From: Climacteris rufus
Taxonomy: Eukaryota > Chordata > Aves > Passeriformes > Climacteridae
Direction: 5' to 3'
NCBI GenBank assembly: GCA_013398175.1
Contig: VZRZ01008578.1
Span: forward strand, 557,647 to 621,646
DNA length: 64,000 bases
Made by a program: the position numbers and the translations under genes. The stretch's first letter is position 1; each line of letters opens with the position of its first letter. The notes below the pieces were generated by a model, which saw only the letters and a program-made list of their open reading frames with translations, was not told the DNA's origin and made no database searches. Shown here piece after piece: positions 36,909 through 48,184 of the stretch.

Positions 36909-37367
36909 TGTGGGGGCCTGCTCGAGGCCACTCAGCGTTATTCTGGGAATGACCCTGGTTTCCTGGGGGCTGCAGCTTGCAGTTTCCCAAACACAGGGCA
37001 TCCTCCGGCAGCTCTGTTAGTGCTGGCTCCTCTGTGATAGAGAGAGCCCTGGGCCGATAGTGCGGGCGCAGGCAGGGACAAAGACACGAGAGAAGGGCCC
37101 TGGTGTGATTTCCAGCTCTTTTATTTCCCAGGGAGAGGCAGCAGGGAAGGCAGGAGAGGGTCCGGGGTCCAGGAGAGGTGGCACAGGGATCCGGGAGAGC
37201 TGAAGGCTTCATAACCAGGAGCAGGGACACAGGGACAGCAGGGGATTTATAGGAATACCAGCAGGGAAAAGTAACCAATGGGGATACAAGGATTAGCACG
37301 TAACCAATGGAGAACTGAACAGCAACGAAGTTTCTAGAACATAACCTTATACAGAACATGAAGTAAT
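36909..37367 (-). mobile_element. ERV LTR, minus strand, 5' end lost in the gap
   Basis: Read on the minus strand it has, in promoter order, two CCATTGGTTAC/CATTGGTTAC boxes, a TATA box (CCTATAAATCCC, about 37230), an AATAAA signal (GGAAATAAAAGAGC, about 37120) and a GC-rich U5-like tail ending near GGCCCCCACA. This is a complete retroviral LTR layout. The 5' end lies in the N run, so the target duplication cannot be checked. Family not identified. Confidence 0.7.
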
Positions 37368-37877
37368 NNNNNNNNNNNNNNNNNNNNNNNNNNNNNNNNN
37401 NNNNNNNNNNNNNNNNNNNNNNNNNNNNNNNNNNNNNNNNNNNNNNNNNNNNNNNNNNNNNNNNNNNNNNNNNNNNNNNNNNNNNNNNNNNNNNNNNNNN
37501 NNNNNNNNNNNNNNNNNNNNNNNNNNNNNNNNNNNNNNNNNNNNNNNNNNNNNNNNNNNNNNNNNNNNNNNNNNNNNNNNNNNNNNNNNNNNNNNNNNNN
37601 NNNNNNNNNNNNNNNNNNNNNNNNNNNNNNNNNNNNNNNNNNNNNNNNNNNNNNNNNNNNNNNNNNNNNNNNNNNNNNNNNNNNNNNNNNNNNNNNNNNN
37701 NNNNNNNNNNNNNNNNNNNNNNNNNNNNNNNNNNNNNNNNNNNNNNNNNNNNNNNNNNNNNNNNNNNNNNNNNNNNNNNNNNNNNNNNNNNNNNNNNNNN
37801 NNNNNNNNNNNNNNNNNNNNNNNNNNNNNNNNNNNNNNNNNNNNNNNNNNNNNNNNNNNNNNNNNNNNNNNNNNNNN
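37368..37877. other. Assembly gap (510 N)
   Basis: A run of N between two different LTR pieces. It is bordered on the right by a GC-rich tandem repeat, a likely reason for the break. Confidence 1.
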
Positions 37878-38520
37878 GTGCTGGAGCAGGGTCCTGGCAG
37901 GACCTGTAGCCCCAGGGAGTGAGGAGCCTGCACTGAGCAGGTTTGCTGGCAGGACTGGTGACCCCAGGGAGGACCCACACTGGAGCAGTGTGATCCTGAA
38001 GGACTGCACCCTGTGAAAGGGACCATGCTGGGGCAGTTTATTAGGAACTACACCTCATGGGAAGGACTCAAATTAGAGAATTTTGTGAAGGACTGTCTCC
38101 TATGGGAGGGACCCCACGCTGGAGCAGGAGAAGAGTGTGAGGAGTCCTCCCCCTGAGTAGGAATAAACAGCAGATACGACATGTGACGGACTGACCACAA
38201 ACCCCATGCTCATCCCCCTGCACGGTTGGAGGGGAGGAGGTAGATAAAACCAGGAGTGAAGTTGAGCCCAGGAAGAGGGAGAGGTGGGGGTTTTATGATT
38301 TGGTTTTATTTCTCATTACTGTACTCTGACTTTTGTTTGGGGATAAATTAAATTAATTTGCCCAAGTTCAGTCTGTTTTGCCCAAGCTGTTAGTGGAAGG
38401 TGCTAAGTCATTATGATTAAAGAAATGTTAAGAGTTTCTATCCAGCTTTCTTTGTCCCAGTCAATACTTTACCCACAGCTTGTTTAATTTTTCTGGTTTT
38501 GGGCATGACATAACCATGCT
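37878..38520 (+). mobile_element. ERVL-type LTR fragment with internal minisatellite
   Basis: Contains GTGAAGGACTGTCTCC, then GGGAGGGACCCCACGCTGGA, GAGTGTGAGGAGTCCTCCCC and ATTTGGTTTTATTTCTCATT, with a final GGGGATAAATTAAATTAATT. I recognise this series from LTRs abundant in passerine and other neoavian genomes. The 5' end lies in the gap and the 3' end near 38500 is approximate. Confidence 0.75.
37881..38127 (+). repeat. Degenerate minisatellite, 45-51-bp period
   Basis: The phrase CTGGAGCAG or a close variant recurs near 37881, 37932, 37980, 38028, 38073 (degenerate) and 38119, with related GGACTG..CCCAGGGAGGACC sequence between. About six units inside the LTR; more may lie in the gap. Confidence 0.75.
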
Positions 38521-38928
38521 CAAATCTCTTAAGCACATTAGTGAGGTCTCTGGGCTGGATCTTTGGGAATTAAATCACTCTCTTATTTTGTTTATAATAA
38601 AATTTCATTTATAAGGTATATTTATAAAATCTGCTGACATAAGCTTTTTTCTCCTTTTGACCTTGTGCATATTCCATAACATAGACGCACACAGAGTATC
38701 CTTGCAGGAAACTGTAGAGAGCAATTCAGACATCTAGTCCTCTTCTAAAGGTTGATCTATGTGTAAGTGTCCTTGCTGTATGCCCTAACCTCACAAAGGA
38801 ACAGACTATAGAACATGATCAGATTACCAGGGGTTTGGAATAACCTTATCATGTACTATTAACTATTCCATACCTCTGTCTCTGTTGCAGATCTGCAAGA
38901 AAAGAAATGCTGGTGCCTCTGACTTACA

Positions 38929-39420
38929 GAATCCTAGAATCCTAGGATCATGCAATCATAGGAGTTGAAAGGTACCCATAAGGATCATCAAATTCCAACG
39001 CCTGGGCCTGCAGAGTGCAATTCCCAAGAGTCACACCATGTGCCCGAGAACATTGTCCAAATGCTTCTTGAACTCTGTCAGGTTTGGTGCTGTGACCATT
39101 TCCCTGGGGAGCCTGTTCCAGTGCCCAACCACCCTCTGGGTGAAGAACCTTTTCCTGATATCCAACCTAAACCTCCCCTGACACATCTTCAGGCCATTCC
39201 ATTGGGTCCTGCCACTGGTCACCACAGAGAAGAGATCTGCCTGCCCCTCTGCTTCCCCTGGTAAGGAAGTTGTAGACTTCTAAGAGGTATTCTCCAGGCA
39301 GAATAGACCAAGTGACCTCAGGTATTCCTTGTACAACCTCTCTTCTGGACCCTTCACCATCGTTGTAGCTGTCCTTTGGATGCTTTCTAATATCTTGCTT
39401 ATATTGTGGTGGCCAAAAGT
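38929..39420 (-). mobile_element. CR1 LINE 3' fragment with end of ORF2
   Basis: The minus strand encodes the CR1 C-terminus: FWPPQYKQDIRK, then after frameshifts RFRLDIRKRFFTQRVVGHWN and RLPREMVTAPNLTEFKKHLD, followed by the 3' end (TCCTAGGATTCTAGGATTCT). About 490 bp, 5'-truncated, with broken frames. Confidence 0.95.
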
Positions 39421-39992
39421 TGTGAGAGAAAACACTTGCCAATAAAAGAGAAAGTTTGACAATTAAGACAAAACATAAACTGAAGAACACAGTTGTTTCT
39501 CCTGTGAATCCTAAAATTTGATTTAGAAGCCTTAGCAGTGTATGAGCCATTAAGATTTCTCACTGAGTGTCTAGAAAGGTATTGTATTATGAGACTGGAA
39601 TTCATAAAATTCCAAAAGCAAATTAAAAAACCCATTGAACAGAAATGTAACTTCTCACTTTTCTACATAATTGTACAGTTTTTTAATGCACTCATGCAAC
39701 ATATATGATCATTCTTTTGACCTTGAAATAAAATGGTTACTGGATTATTCATGGCAGACTTTTCCATATACAGTTCAAGCAACAAATTGAAACCACCTAA
39801 ATCCACAAAGAAAAGGAGAGGTAAAAGCCTGATTTCTCACTGTCATGCTTTAGGAAGTGTTGGTAAGTAATACACGTTGTAGATTGAATCTATGTCAATA
39901 TTTTCTTTGCAGTTCTTCAAATCGTATGTAATGCTGGTCAAAGGAGCCACCAGTTCTATACCTTCCTGCATGGAGGCAGGTGACATACTGAG

Positions 39993-40235
39993 CATAGAAT
40001 CAGAGAATCATTTAGATTGGAAAAGACCCTTAAGATCCTCAAATCCAACTGTTAACCCAGCGTTGCCAAGACTCACTAGACCATGTCCCAAAGTGCCACA
40101 TCTTCACATGTTTTAAATACCTTGAGGAATGGTGACTCAACCACTTTCCCGGGAAGTCTATTCCAATGCTTGACAGCATTTTCTATGAAGAAAATGCTAA
40201 TATCCAATTTAAACTTTTCCTGGCATACCCCAGCA
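39993..40235 (-). mobile_element. CR1 LINE 3' fragment
   Basis: The plus strand reads ATAGAATCAGAGAATCATTT, then AGATTGGAAAAGACCCTTAA and GATCCTCAAATCCAACTGTT, the reverse complement of a CR1 3' end. A second CR1 in the same orientation lies 0.6 kb to the left. Confidence 0.93.
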
Positions 40236-41592
40236 GAACACAAGAATCCAAACTAAAATGCTAATGGTCACTCAGTGAACCAGATCGTAGCTGGGAGAGC
40301 TAAATTCTGGGATGAGGTATTAGAATGGCTAATCTTAATTAACAAAAGTCTTGCTTGGTTCTGTAATTCAAAATTCATCCTTCAAGAAATTAGTCCGTAA
40401 CCCAAATCTTTTTACTGAGCCTAAGCCTCAGACACTTAAAATGTACAGGACACTCCTTACATAGACTGTCAGGTTTATTTTTCTCTCCAGACAGATTGCC
40501 AACCTATTTTCTTCATGTTCACACTCTAAAGGCAATCTAATAGAAATATGTGAAGCATGAAACAAAACAGTGGGTACATGAAGTCTAGGCCTCCCTGTCA
40601 AATAAAAGGGTGCAGGTTTTAAATTGTTATTTGATAGAGAGTTTCCATTGCCCCTTTCTCACAGCCTTTACCTAGGCTCAAAAATGAAGAGTTTTGAATG
40701 CTTTGTTGTCGTTTACCTGCTTCATCTACCTGTCATATAAGGTATGTATCTCAAAAGACAGAGCCCAGTTTTCAGAAGGCGGAAAATTTCCTTGCAATTA
40801 TTTAATAAAATAGCATGAAAACTGTGGCCAGAGGGGAGTCTTTTGCTGATGCCCCAGTATCCTGTGCAGGCTATACAGAAGCACTCATGAAAACTATCCT
40901 TTGGCAGAGGATACCCTCCTTAGCCAGAGGAAGTGCTAGTCGTCACTTAGAAAAATACTAAGTTATTAAAATGCCACAAAACAAAAGAAGTGTGAGCCCA
41001 CACTCTCCCCTCCCACCTAAGTCTCCAGTGGGGACCTCAGGGGTCAGAACTTCTTTGCTTTCAGTGTTCAAAATTGCACATAAAAGTAGTATCAAACTGA
41101 ATGAGAGGGGAGGGAAGGAGGAAAGCTCTTTTGTTTGAAGAAAATAATGGAAGAAGTGAATCAGGAGGATGCCCACAGTAAGTAAAATAACCATTCCAAT
41201 GAGATCACAGCTCTTTGGTTGCCCGTCTTCTTCCTCTCTAACCTGTTGCTGTCTACAGGGACTAACTCCTAAGTGGTCCTGTCATCCTTCTTACCAGGGT
41301 TAACTAGGATCAGACCATGAGTAAAGATTCCCTTTTAAAACTTGCTTCTTTCATTACAATGCTCTGTAAAAACTTTTCTAGCCTCTGTTCATAGACTGAA
41401 ACCTTCCCATCCCTTTGCTGCCTGGTATTGAAGAAACTCAAATAAATCTTGGTGTGCTCCATGTGCAAAGATGCAGTCACTTACTGCCAGCCAGTCCCCA
41501 CCCTTCACACTCACCCCAAGGGTTACTGGCCTTCCAGGTGTCAAGTGTACTTAAACCTCATCTGTACAGCTGGTTTTGCTTCTTTCTTTTTC
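40236..41592. other. Intergenic sequence without recognised features
   Basis: Nothing identified between the CR1 and the next solo LTR. Confidence 0.5.
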
Positions 41593-41598
41593 TACCCG

Positions 41599-41915
41599 TG
41601 TCACAGTAACGACACGAAAGAAGGAGACAGACACCTCGTGAGATCAAGGAACAAGTGCCTCTAGGAACAAGTGCCTCGGGCCTTGCCCATCTTTATTATA
41701 TATGTGCCTAATAAATCACTGTGGATTGGAGGAGACAAAGAGCCTCCCCTCAATCACACTGGTCAAAGGAAATGTCCATCAAACTTCTGTGCCCAGGAGA
41801 AAGGAATGTAAATAAAAAGATACCGTTACAATAACATGGCTATGTTTACAAAGAATGTCTGAGAACCAGTTACAAAAGAATAATAACATCCAGAACTGCA
41901 AAAGTCAGGGCAACA
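41599..41915 (-). mobile_element. Solo LTR of the ~320-bp ERV family, copy 2
   Basis: Reverse complement of the copy at 34398, with 6-bp flanks TACCCG (41593-41598) and TACCCC (41916-41921), a target duplication with one mismatch. On the minus strand an AATAAAG signal follows ATATAT near 41695. A 16-bp stretch, AGGAACAAGTGCCTC with one linker base, is tandemly duplicated near 41648-41680. Confidence 0.92.
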
Positions 41916-41921
41916 TACCCC

Positions 41922-44900
41922 TGTGAATTTTGCGGCATGTAGTTGGTGAGTGTGACCCTTTTGTTCTCTTTTAGTGTATGCCACGAGCATACAGGAGGAC
42001 TGGCTTGTATCACAGCTGACTGATTCTGGGCACTGCCTCTGGGTAGGTCACCTCTAGGGTGCTGAGCTGCTTAGGACGAAGGCATCCAGTCCCAGGCTCA
42101 ACAAACCCTTATTCCTCTCTTTGCCTGGAAGAAAATTGTTTCTGAACTGCAGTGACAAAGGCAGCTGCCTTCTAGGAAAGGCTGCCTCACTACCAGCCTC
42201 TTTCTTCAGACAAGTTTGCCCCTGCAGTGAATGCAGCTGCAGTGGTGTCACACCAAGTTGATGTCATGGGATTTTGCTGCTCCCATGGGATGCTGATCTC
42301 ATCTTTATGTGTTGCCAGCATTAGCTAGGAGGCTCCTACCTTTATCCAGGCCAAGTGTTCTCAGTGCTGTGGGTGCAGGTTGAAGGTGACAATCACAAAT
42401 GCACCCAATTCTTTGTTGCAAATGCAGTGAACAGATTCTGTGACCTCTCCATGCGGTACAACCCTTAAAAGTCAATGCTTCCCCTCCAGTGGAAGGGAAA
42501 GAGGATGCAATAAGGATATTCATGGTGTTTAAGGTTCTGGATTTTAGGCCATCCTAAGTCCACAGAGCTAAGGTTTGTCTGTAGTGAACTCTTGGCTTAA
42601 GCTATGTTAAATAATTCTGCTGCTCTTGAGTCACTGAGGATTCCTCTCACAGTCCCAGATCTCAGACTTAGATTTTTAACCCAAGCAAGGAAAATGTTCA
42701 CCGAAGCACCTTGCATGGGGGCTTGCTGGTCCAGTGCCTTCCTACAGTGCATCAATAGATGGCAGCAGGCAGTTCCTCCAGGAGCAGTCTCCAAAGTAGC
42801 AGCAGCAGCTGCAGCAGCCGGTGATGATCTTCCCTTGCAATCTTTTGGGATTTAAATCTGCCTGCAGACACTTTTTATGATGCTGTCCCCATGAAAAACA
42901 AAATGTGTTGGTTCTCAGGTAGGGCATATGTTGTTACTGTGGTACGAAAGCAGTAAATAAGTATTGGCCTCTAACACTACAATATTGTAAGAAGATTAAA
43001 TATTTGGAACCTAAGAGATTTTGTGCTACATTCAGCTGGTTTCTTGGCAGTCTTGAGTGTTCATAAATCCCACTTCTTTCATTCCATCTTGAGTCAGATA
43101 ACTTCACAAAAGTCTGGCAAGGGGATACATTATTCTGAGAAGAGAAAATGACAGGTAGATTCCATGTATTTAAGAAGATAGAGAAAAAAACAAGCCTTAA
43201 AGAAGGCTAATGTGCTTCATGGGCTTACATGCTCCCTTTCACCCTGAACATTTCAATTGTGAATTTTACACAGAGGTTGTTTGTTAAACTGTGTCAGTCT
43301 GTCTCAAGAAATGAGCAATAGCTACAGGGTGGGTTAAAAATGAAGCTCAAATTCCACATTGAGAAATATAAACCTGTATCAAGTGTTTGACTAAATCAAT
43401 CCCCTACTCACTTAAAAAAACAATGGGGTGTCTTTTGGTATGTGCAACACTAATAATGTCATAGCACAGAGCTGATACTGCTCACTGACTGGGAAATGCA
43501 GTAGCCAGAATTTTACTGTGGGTCCAAGCCAGAGATGGCAAAAGTATCTGTGGGAGCTCTTGTGTTGCAAGGCATTGTGCTTATAGTTTGAAGGTATAGC
43601 TTTGTTTAGTTCTTCCTTATGAACTGTTGCGTTGCACTTCAGAATGGTTGTGTTAAAAATTAGCTGTAGTGACCAGAGTGATGGAAGAGAGTTTTAATAT
43701 TCCATCTAGTGCATAGAATTGACCCCCTCTTGTGTTTTTATCCTTATGAGAGACTAAAAGGCTATCTAAGGTATCGAGCTTATGGTTAATGACCAAGCTT
43801 CTTCCTCGAAAATAGTATTACCAAACCCTTTATCAAGAAGATGTGATGTCTCTGTGAACTGGCTCCACAGTCACAGGCAACAATTCATCATACTCATTTA
43901 CTGTGAAAACAGCAAACTTCAGTTTGCAGTGTAATAAAATCCTTTGTTTCCCAGGCTAGTGCAATCTCCAGAGATGAAAAGAGAAATTTAAAGTCAAGGT
44001 TTCGTGTGGAATGATGTAAACATAAAATTCAATTAAATTCAAGGTAAGCTGCATAACATATTTCTGATTCCAGCCTTTAAAAAAGACCTTAAGATGATGT
44101 TTTTAATATAAGCACGTAGGTTTCTGAGTCAGGAAGTACTAGATGAAGGAGTGCATCTGAAACTTGTGGGAGCTCCCCATATGGAGGACTCTATTCCTTT
44201 TGGGGGTATAAAGGTTCTTGGTCCTCTCTTACATCTCTGCTTTCACAGCATAAGGCATTTTAATTTTGACATGTTAGCTATATTACAAGGTTTGGGAAAA
44301 GGACTACAATTGCTTCTTTTTGTTTCAGGGCTGCTGTGAGCCTAGATGATTTTCAGACTTGATCTCACTCTGAATATTAGTGCATGAAACTGTGCAACCT
44401 AGAGAGAAGAAAAAAAAGAGTGAACATAGACAAGAGGAATAGATGGATGTACAAAGATCTAGAAATCTGGAGTTTTATTTAAGAACTCCAGGAAATCGTT
44501 AAGGAGAGAAAAACTACAACTTTCAAATATCCTCTTAAAAACTATAACCTGAACAGCCATATTTTTTATTTGATATCACTTTTTTATTATTTTCTGGATT
44601 GATAAAATCAGGATGAAATCCAGTGTCTCTAAAGCTACTGAACATGAACATGCTGCCTTTCCATCTCTTTTCCTATAGGACATTTTCAGAAACACGATAA
44701 TTGAGGCAGAATGGCCCTATATGCCTGTAGTCCAAGTCTTGACATGTGAATACTGTCAATGTAAGCTTTAACATATTATTCTAAATGTTTTCCGTTTGAA
44801 AGAGGACCTAAACAGCAGAACAAACCCAGCTGCAGATACCAGCCATTAATATATTTTCATTTTATGTTTCACAAATATGGCAGAGCTGCTGTGTTTGTAG

Positions 44901-45160
44901 TTTTCCACACAGCTGAAGAAGTCAGCACTGAATTACTCACCAGCCTTTGGAAATCTTTCATGTGTGCTGGCTTCTGCGAGCTGTAGAGCACCAGCATTCA
45001 CACTCCAGAGGACTAAATCACTTCCTTCCTCTATTCTGATATATATCAGGATGCATATGTCTTTATGGTGCCTGGGTGATAAGCTATCAGCTTTCCATCC
45101 TCTGCTGATTGTTCTGGAGTGCTTTCACAAGTAAGTTGATGAAGCTAAAAAGATGTGTAA
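41922..45160. other. Intergenic sequence, unassigned
   Basis: No gene or repeat family recognised. A CAG/CTG-rich patch, AGCAGCAGCTGCAGCAGC, lies near 42798. Confidence 0.5.
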
Positions 45161-46190
45161 CAGGAAGTGAGAAATGTCTGTGATAAATAACATCACCAAA
45201 ATCCTCTTGCACAAACAAGTGCTCTTCAGCTACATCACATTTGAAGCCTGCTGTTTATTCTGCCTGCAGCAGCAGCAGTCAGGACCCTCCATCAGCTACT
45301 GGGATAGAAAGGAGAAGATGAGACAATTCTCCAGGGCTTTTGGTTAAAGGAAAGTTGCATGGGGAAAGGTCTCAGGCCATTTTCGGGGGTGCAATTTGAT
45401 GCTGCAGAGGACTTGATTTAATAGCTAATTGTCCCTCAAAGTGGCATTCCTGTGGCTCTTCCTGCACTCACACCACTTTCCTGGTGCTCCTGTCTGCCCA
45501 GAGACTGCCAATCAAGAGCTAGTGCCAAGCAGAAAGTGTAAGGAAGAAGGAGAAAGTGGGATCAAGCCTCTTAGCAACAACTAGCTCTCATCTTTTCTTA
45601 GCTGTACTATTAACAACATTCTTGGGGCCTGGAAGAACACACTGACCCTTGTAAATCCAGCAGTTTGCATGGGAGTAGCTGCTGGGCATTGATGAATACA
45701 GGGAGAATAGATTTCACTCTCTGATTCCAGGCTAACATTGGAGATATTTCCATCATTATGTGAAACTAGTGGAATTTGGTTCTCCATGTGGACAGAGTAT
45801 TTGAAGCTTGTATGTCCAGTAATGCTGGTTTTGGCAAGAGGTTCCCACCAGTACAGAGTTTGACTCACCCACAAACTTCTTCTGCCTTAGTTGTCTCAAG
45901 ATCTATGACGTAGGATCTTCCATAAATTTACATCTGTTGCTTAGTCAGGTATCTCAGAGTTAGAAGCTGGTAGACAGGATCCTGTGGCCTGGCTGAGAAA
46001 TATGTGAATGCAAACCAAAAGGCCCCTAAAGCTCACCTTGGACATGGATGCTTCAGCAGACAGGTGAAGTGGCAGCTGGAGAAGGAAGAAATCTGGTCAG
46101 AGGGACTTTCTCTGGGTCATAAAGATGAGGGAGCAGCCAAGAGGAAGCTCTGTCATGGTGCACACTGGCACTGCTGCTAGCAGTGGATGT

Positions 46191-46216
46191 CAAGCTCCTG
46201 ATACAAGCTCCTGATA
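46191..46216 (+). repeat. Perfect 13-bp tandem duplication
   Basis: CAAGCTCCTGATA occurs twice without a spacer. Confidence 0.95.
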
Positions 46217-48116
46217 TCGGTGTTTGGCCCCAACCGTGGTTTGGCATTGCTGTAGCCCCTCAGGTAGACACATGTCTTGGTTGGAGAACAGAAATATCCC
46301 ACTCTGTGTGTGTGTGCTGCTTTTCCATGTGGAAACAGATTCAGTCTCTCTCAGAGATCTCAAAATAGCATATGGAAATGTGTTCTTGCTTTCACGTTCA
46401 TTTTGTTCTGCCTCACACCTGTTAGAGTTCACATTTTCCACAAAAAGAAGCAGCCATTACCTTTTTATCAGAAAACAACCTTTTTTTTTTTTTTTCCAGA
46501 GCCAGCTGAACACCTTGTTCTCCTGATCAGTTTAAAAAAAGCTGTTCACCTAAACCCACAGATAAATGAATCATATTCAATGAGGTCACTTCTTCCCAAC
46601 TAAACAAATTACTTTTCTTCCAGGGTAATAGAATTTTCTGTTACACAGAGATTAAATTACTGGGTTTAAAAAGCCAGAAGTCTTAACCTTTAAAAATATC
46701 AAAAGTTTGCAACTTTTTGTTCAACGGTCTAACTAGCAGAATGGTTTACTAAAGCAAAACAAGAAATTCTTCTTGAACATCTTCAGAAAACACTTGAAAT
46801 GTTCCAGCATTCACTTAGATAAAGATTGCTGCTGGAGACTTCTTTCTCTACTGTCTCTAAACCCATCTATTTACTGCCATTACTGCTATAGCTACAAATG
46901 GCTTATGACTTCAAAAAGTCAGTAAGGAGACTGGCTTTGAATCTCTCTTCTACCTAACTCCTGTCTGTGGCTGGTGTGTTGCCAAGGGAGCTGCATTGTT
47001 TCCTAGTGCAGCAAATGAATAAAGTTAAATTTATATCTGGCTATGTGCTAGAGAAATAGAGATGTAGTTATGTATGCATTACCTTGAATACAAATCATAT
47101 AGAGATCCCCACCTCCCCAGTCTGCTACAAGGCATGCATGAAAATGTCCCCCTGGAATAGAAATAAAACCATAAAACACCATGTCTGTAGGTAGAGATGA
47201 GTCAGATGCAGACTTTAGAAGTGGATCCAGATTTCAAATGTCACCCAAATCTGTGCGTGTGATCAAAGGTTTTGATTCTGACTCTACTCTAAATCACCAT
47301 AACAGCCTGGATAAGATCCTGAATCCATAAATCTCTACCATGTTATACATCCATTTAACCATAAGGAGTTCCTTTCTCAAACTGGAGCCATGTGAAGCTG
47401 GGTGACACCTTGCTGGGCATTCAAAAGTGTAGGTACAACTGCCAGGTCAGATGCAAAACCATCTTGTGGCCTTGGGTACACAATTTAATCCTGGCTGTCA
47501 TTTCACAAGCAATGGGGCCCAAAGGGGCAGCAGTAGGGCTGCCATGGCCAGGCACTTGGGGAAGGCATTGCCACTCTGTGGCATCTTGGACACGGGAATG
47601 TAGGATTCAGCCCTCAAGGTGGAGGTGCCCTACAGCAAGAGGTTTCCTGCAACCTTTCAGCAGGGTCTGCAGCATGCTTGGGGCTCATCCCAGCTACAGC
47701 CTGCAGAGGAGGAAGAAGGGGAATAGCTGGGCTCAATTCCTCAACAACCTGGGCTCAACAACCTCTTGTCCTCATTCCAAACTAAAGCTGCCTTCATGCT
47801 CTTAAACAATCCACTGTCTTGATAATTGTTCTGTCAGTGGGATGAATGCTTTTACCACTTCACAGAGCTAGTATATGGGGGGTAAAATAGTATTTAAATT
47901 TTAGGTTACTGAGATCTGGCACTTACAAAGGCACGGAGTGACCAGCAGTGGGGAGATGGCTGAGATATTTTGTGGATTAGGTCAAAATCCTGGAGTACCT
48001 TTAATGATAATGTTATGTATTTGCTTTGGTGTTTTTTCCTAAGTACAATTTAGGTTTGAATTAAACTTCCTTATTAAAACAATTATTTTTGTTTTCCAAA
48101 TTCCATTTGGGTTAAA

Positions 48117-48184
48117 ATGTTTTGTCCCATATGTTTTTGTCTCATATGTTTTTGTCCCATTTTCAGTCCCATTTTGTCCCATTT
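48117..48184 (+). repeat. Short tandem repeat, TTTTTGTCCCATATG type
   Basis: TTTGTCCCATATG, TTTTTGTCTCATATG, TTTTTGTCCCATTTTC and TTTTGTCCCATTT follow one another: a degenerate array of about five units with 13-19-bp spacing. Confidence 0.85.

Noticed and set aside
36895..38026. Long frames of 220-361 codons around 37.4 kb
   Set aside because: Most of their length is assembly gap; the readable ends are LTR sequence.
42795..42820. CAG/CTG palindrome as a regulatory hairpin
   Set aside because: A short trinucleotide run naturally forms such symmetry; nothing else supports a function.
47392..47805. 137-codon frame as a gene
   Set aside because: No domain, splice signal or promoter context; sits in a modestly GC-rich patch where stops are rarer.
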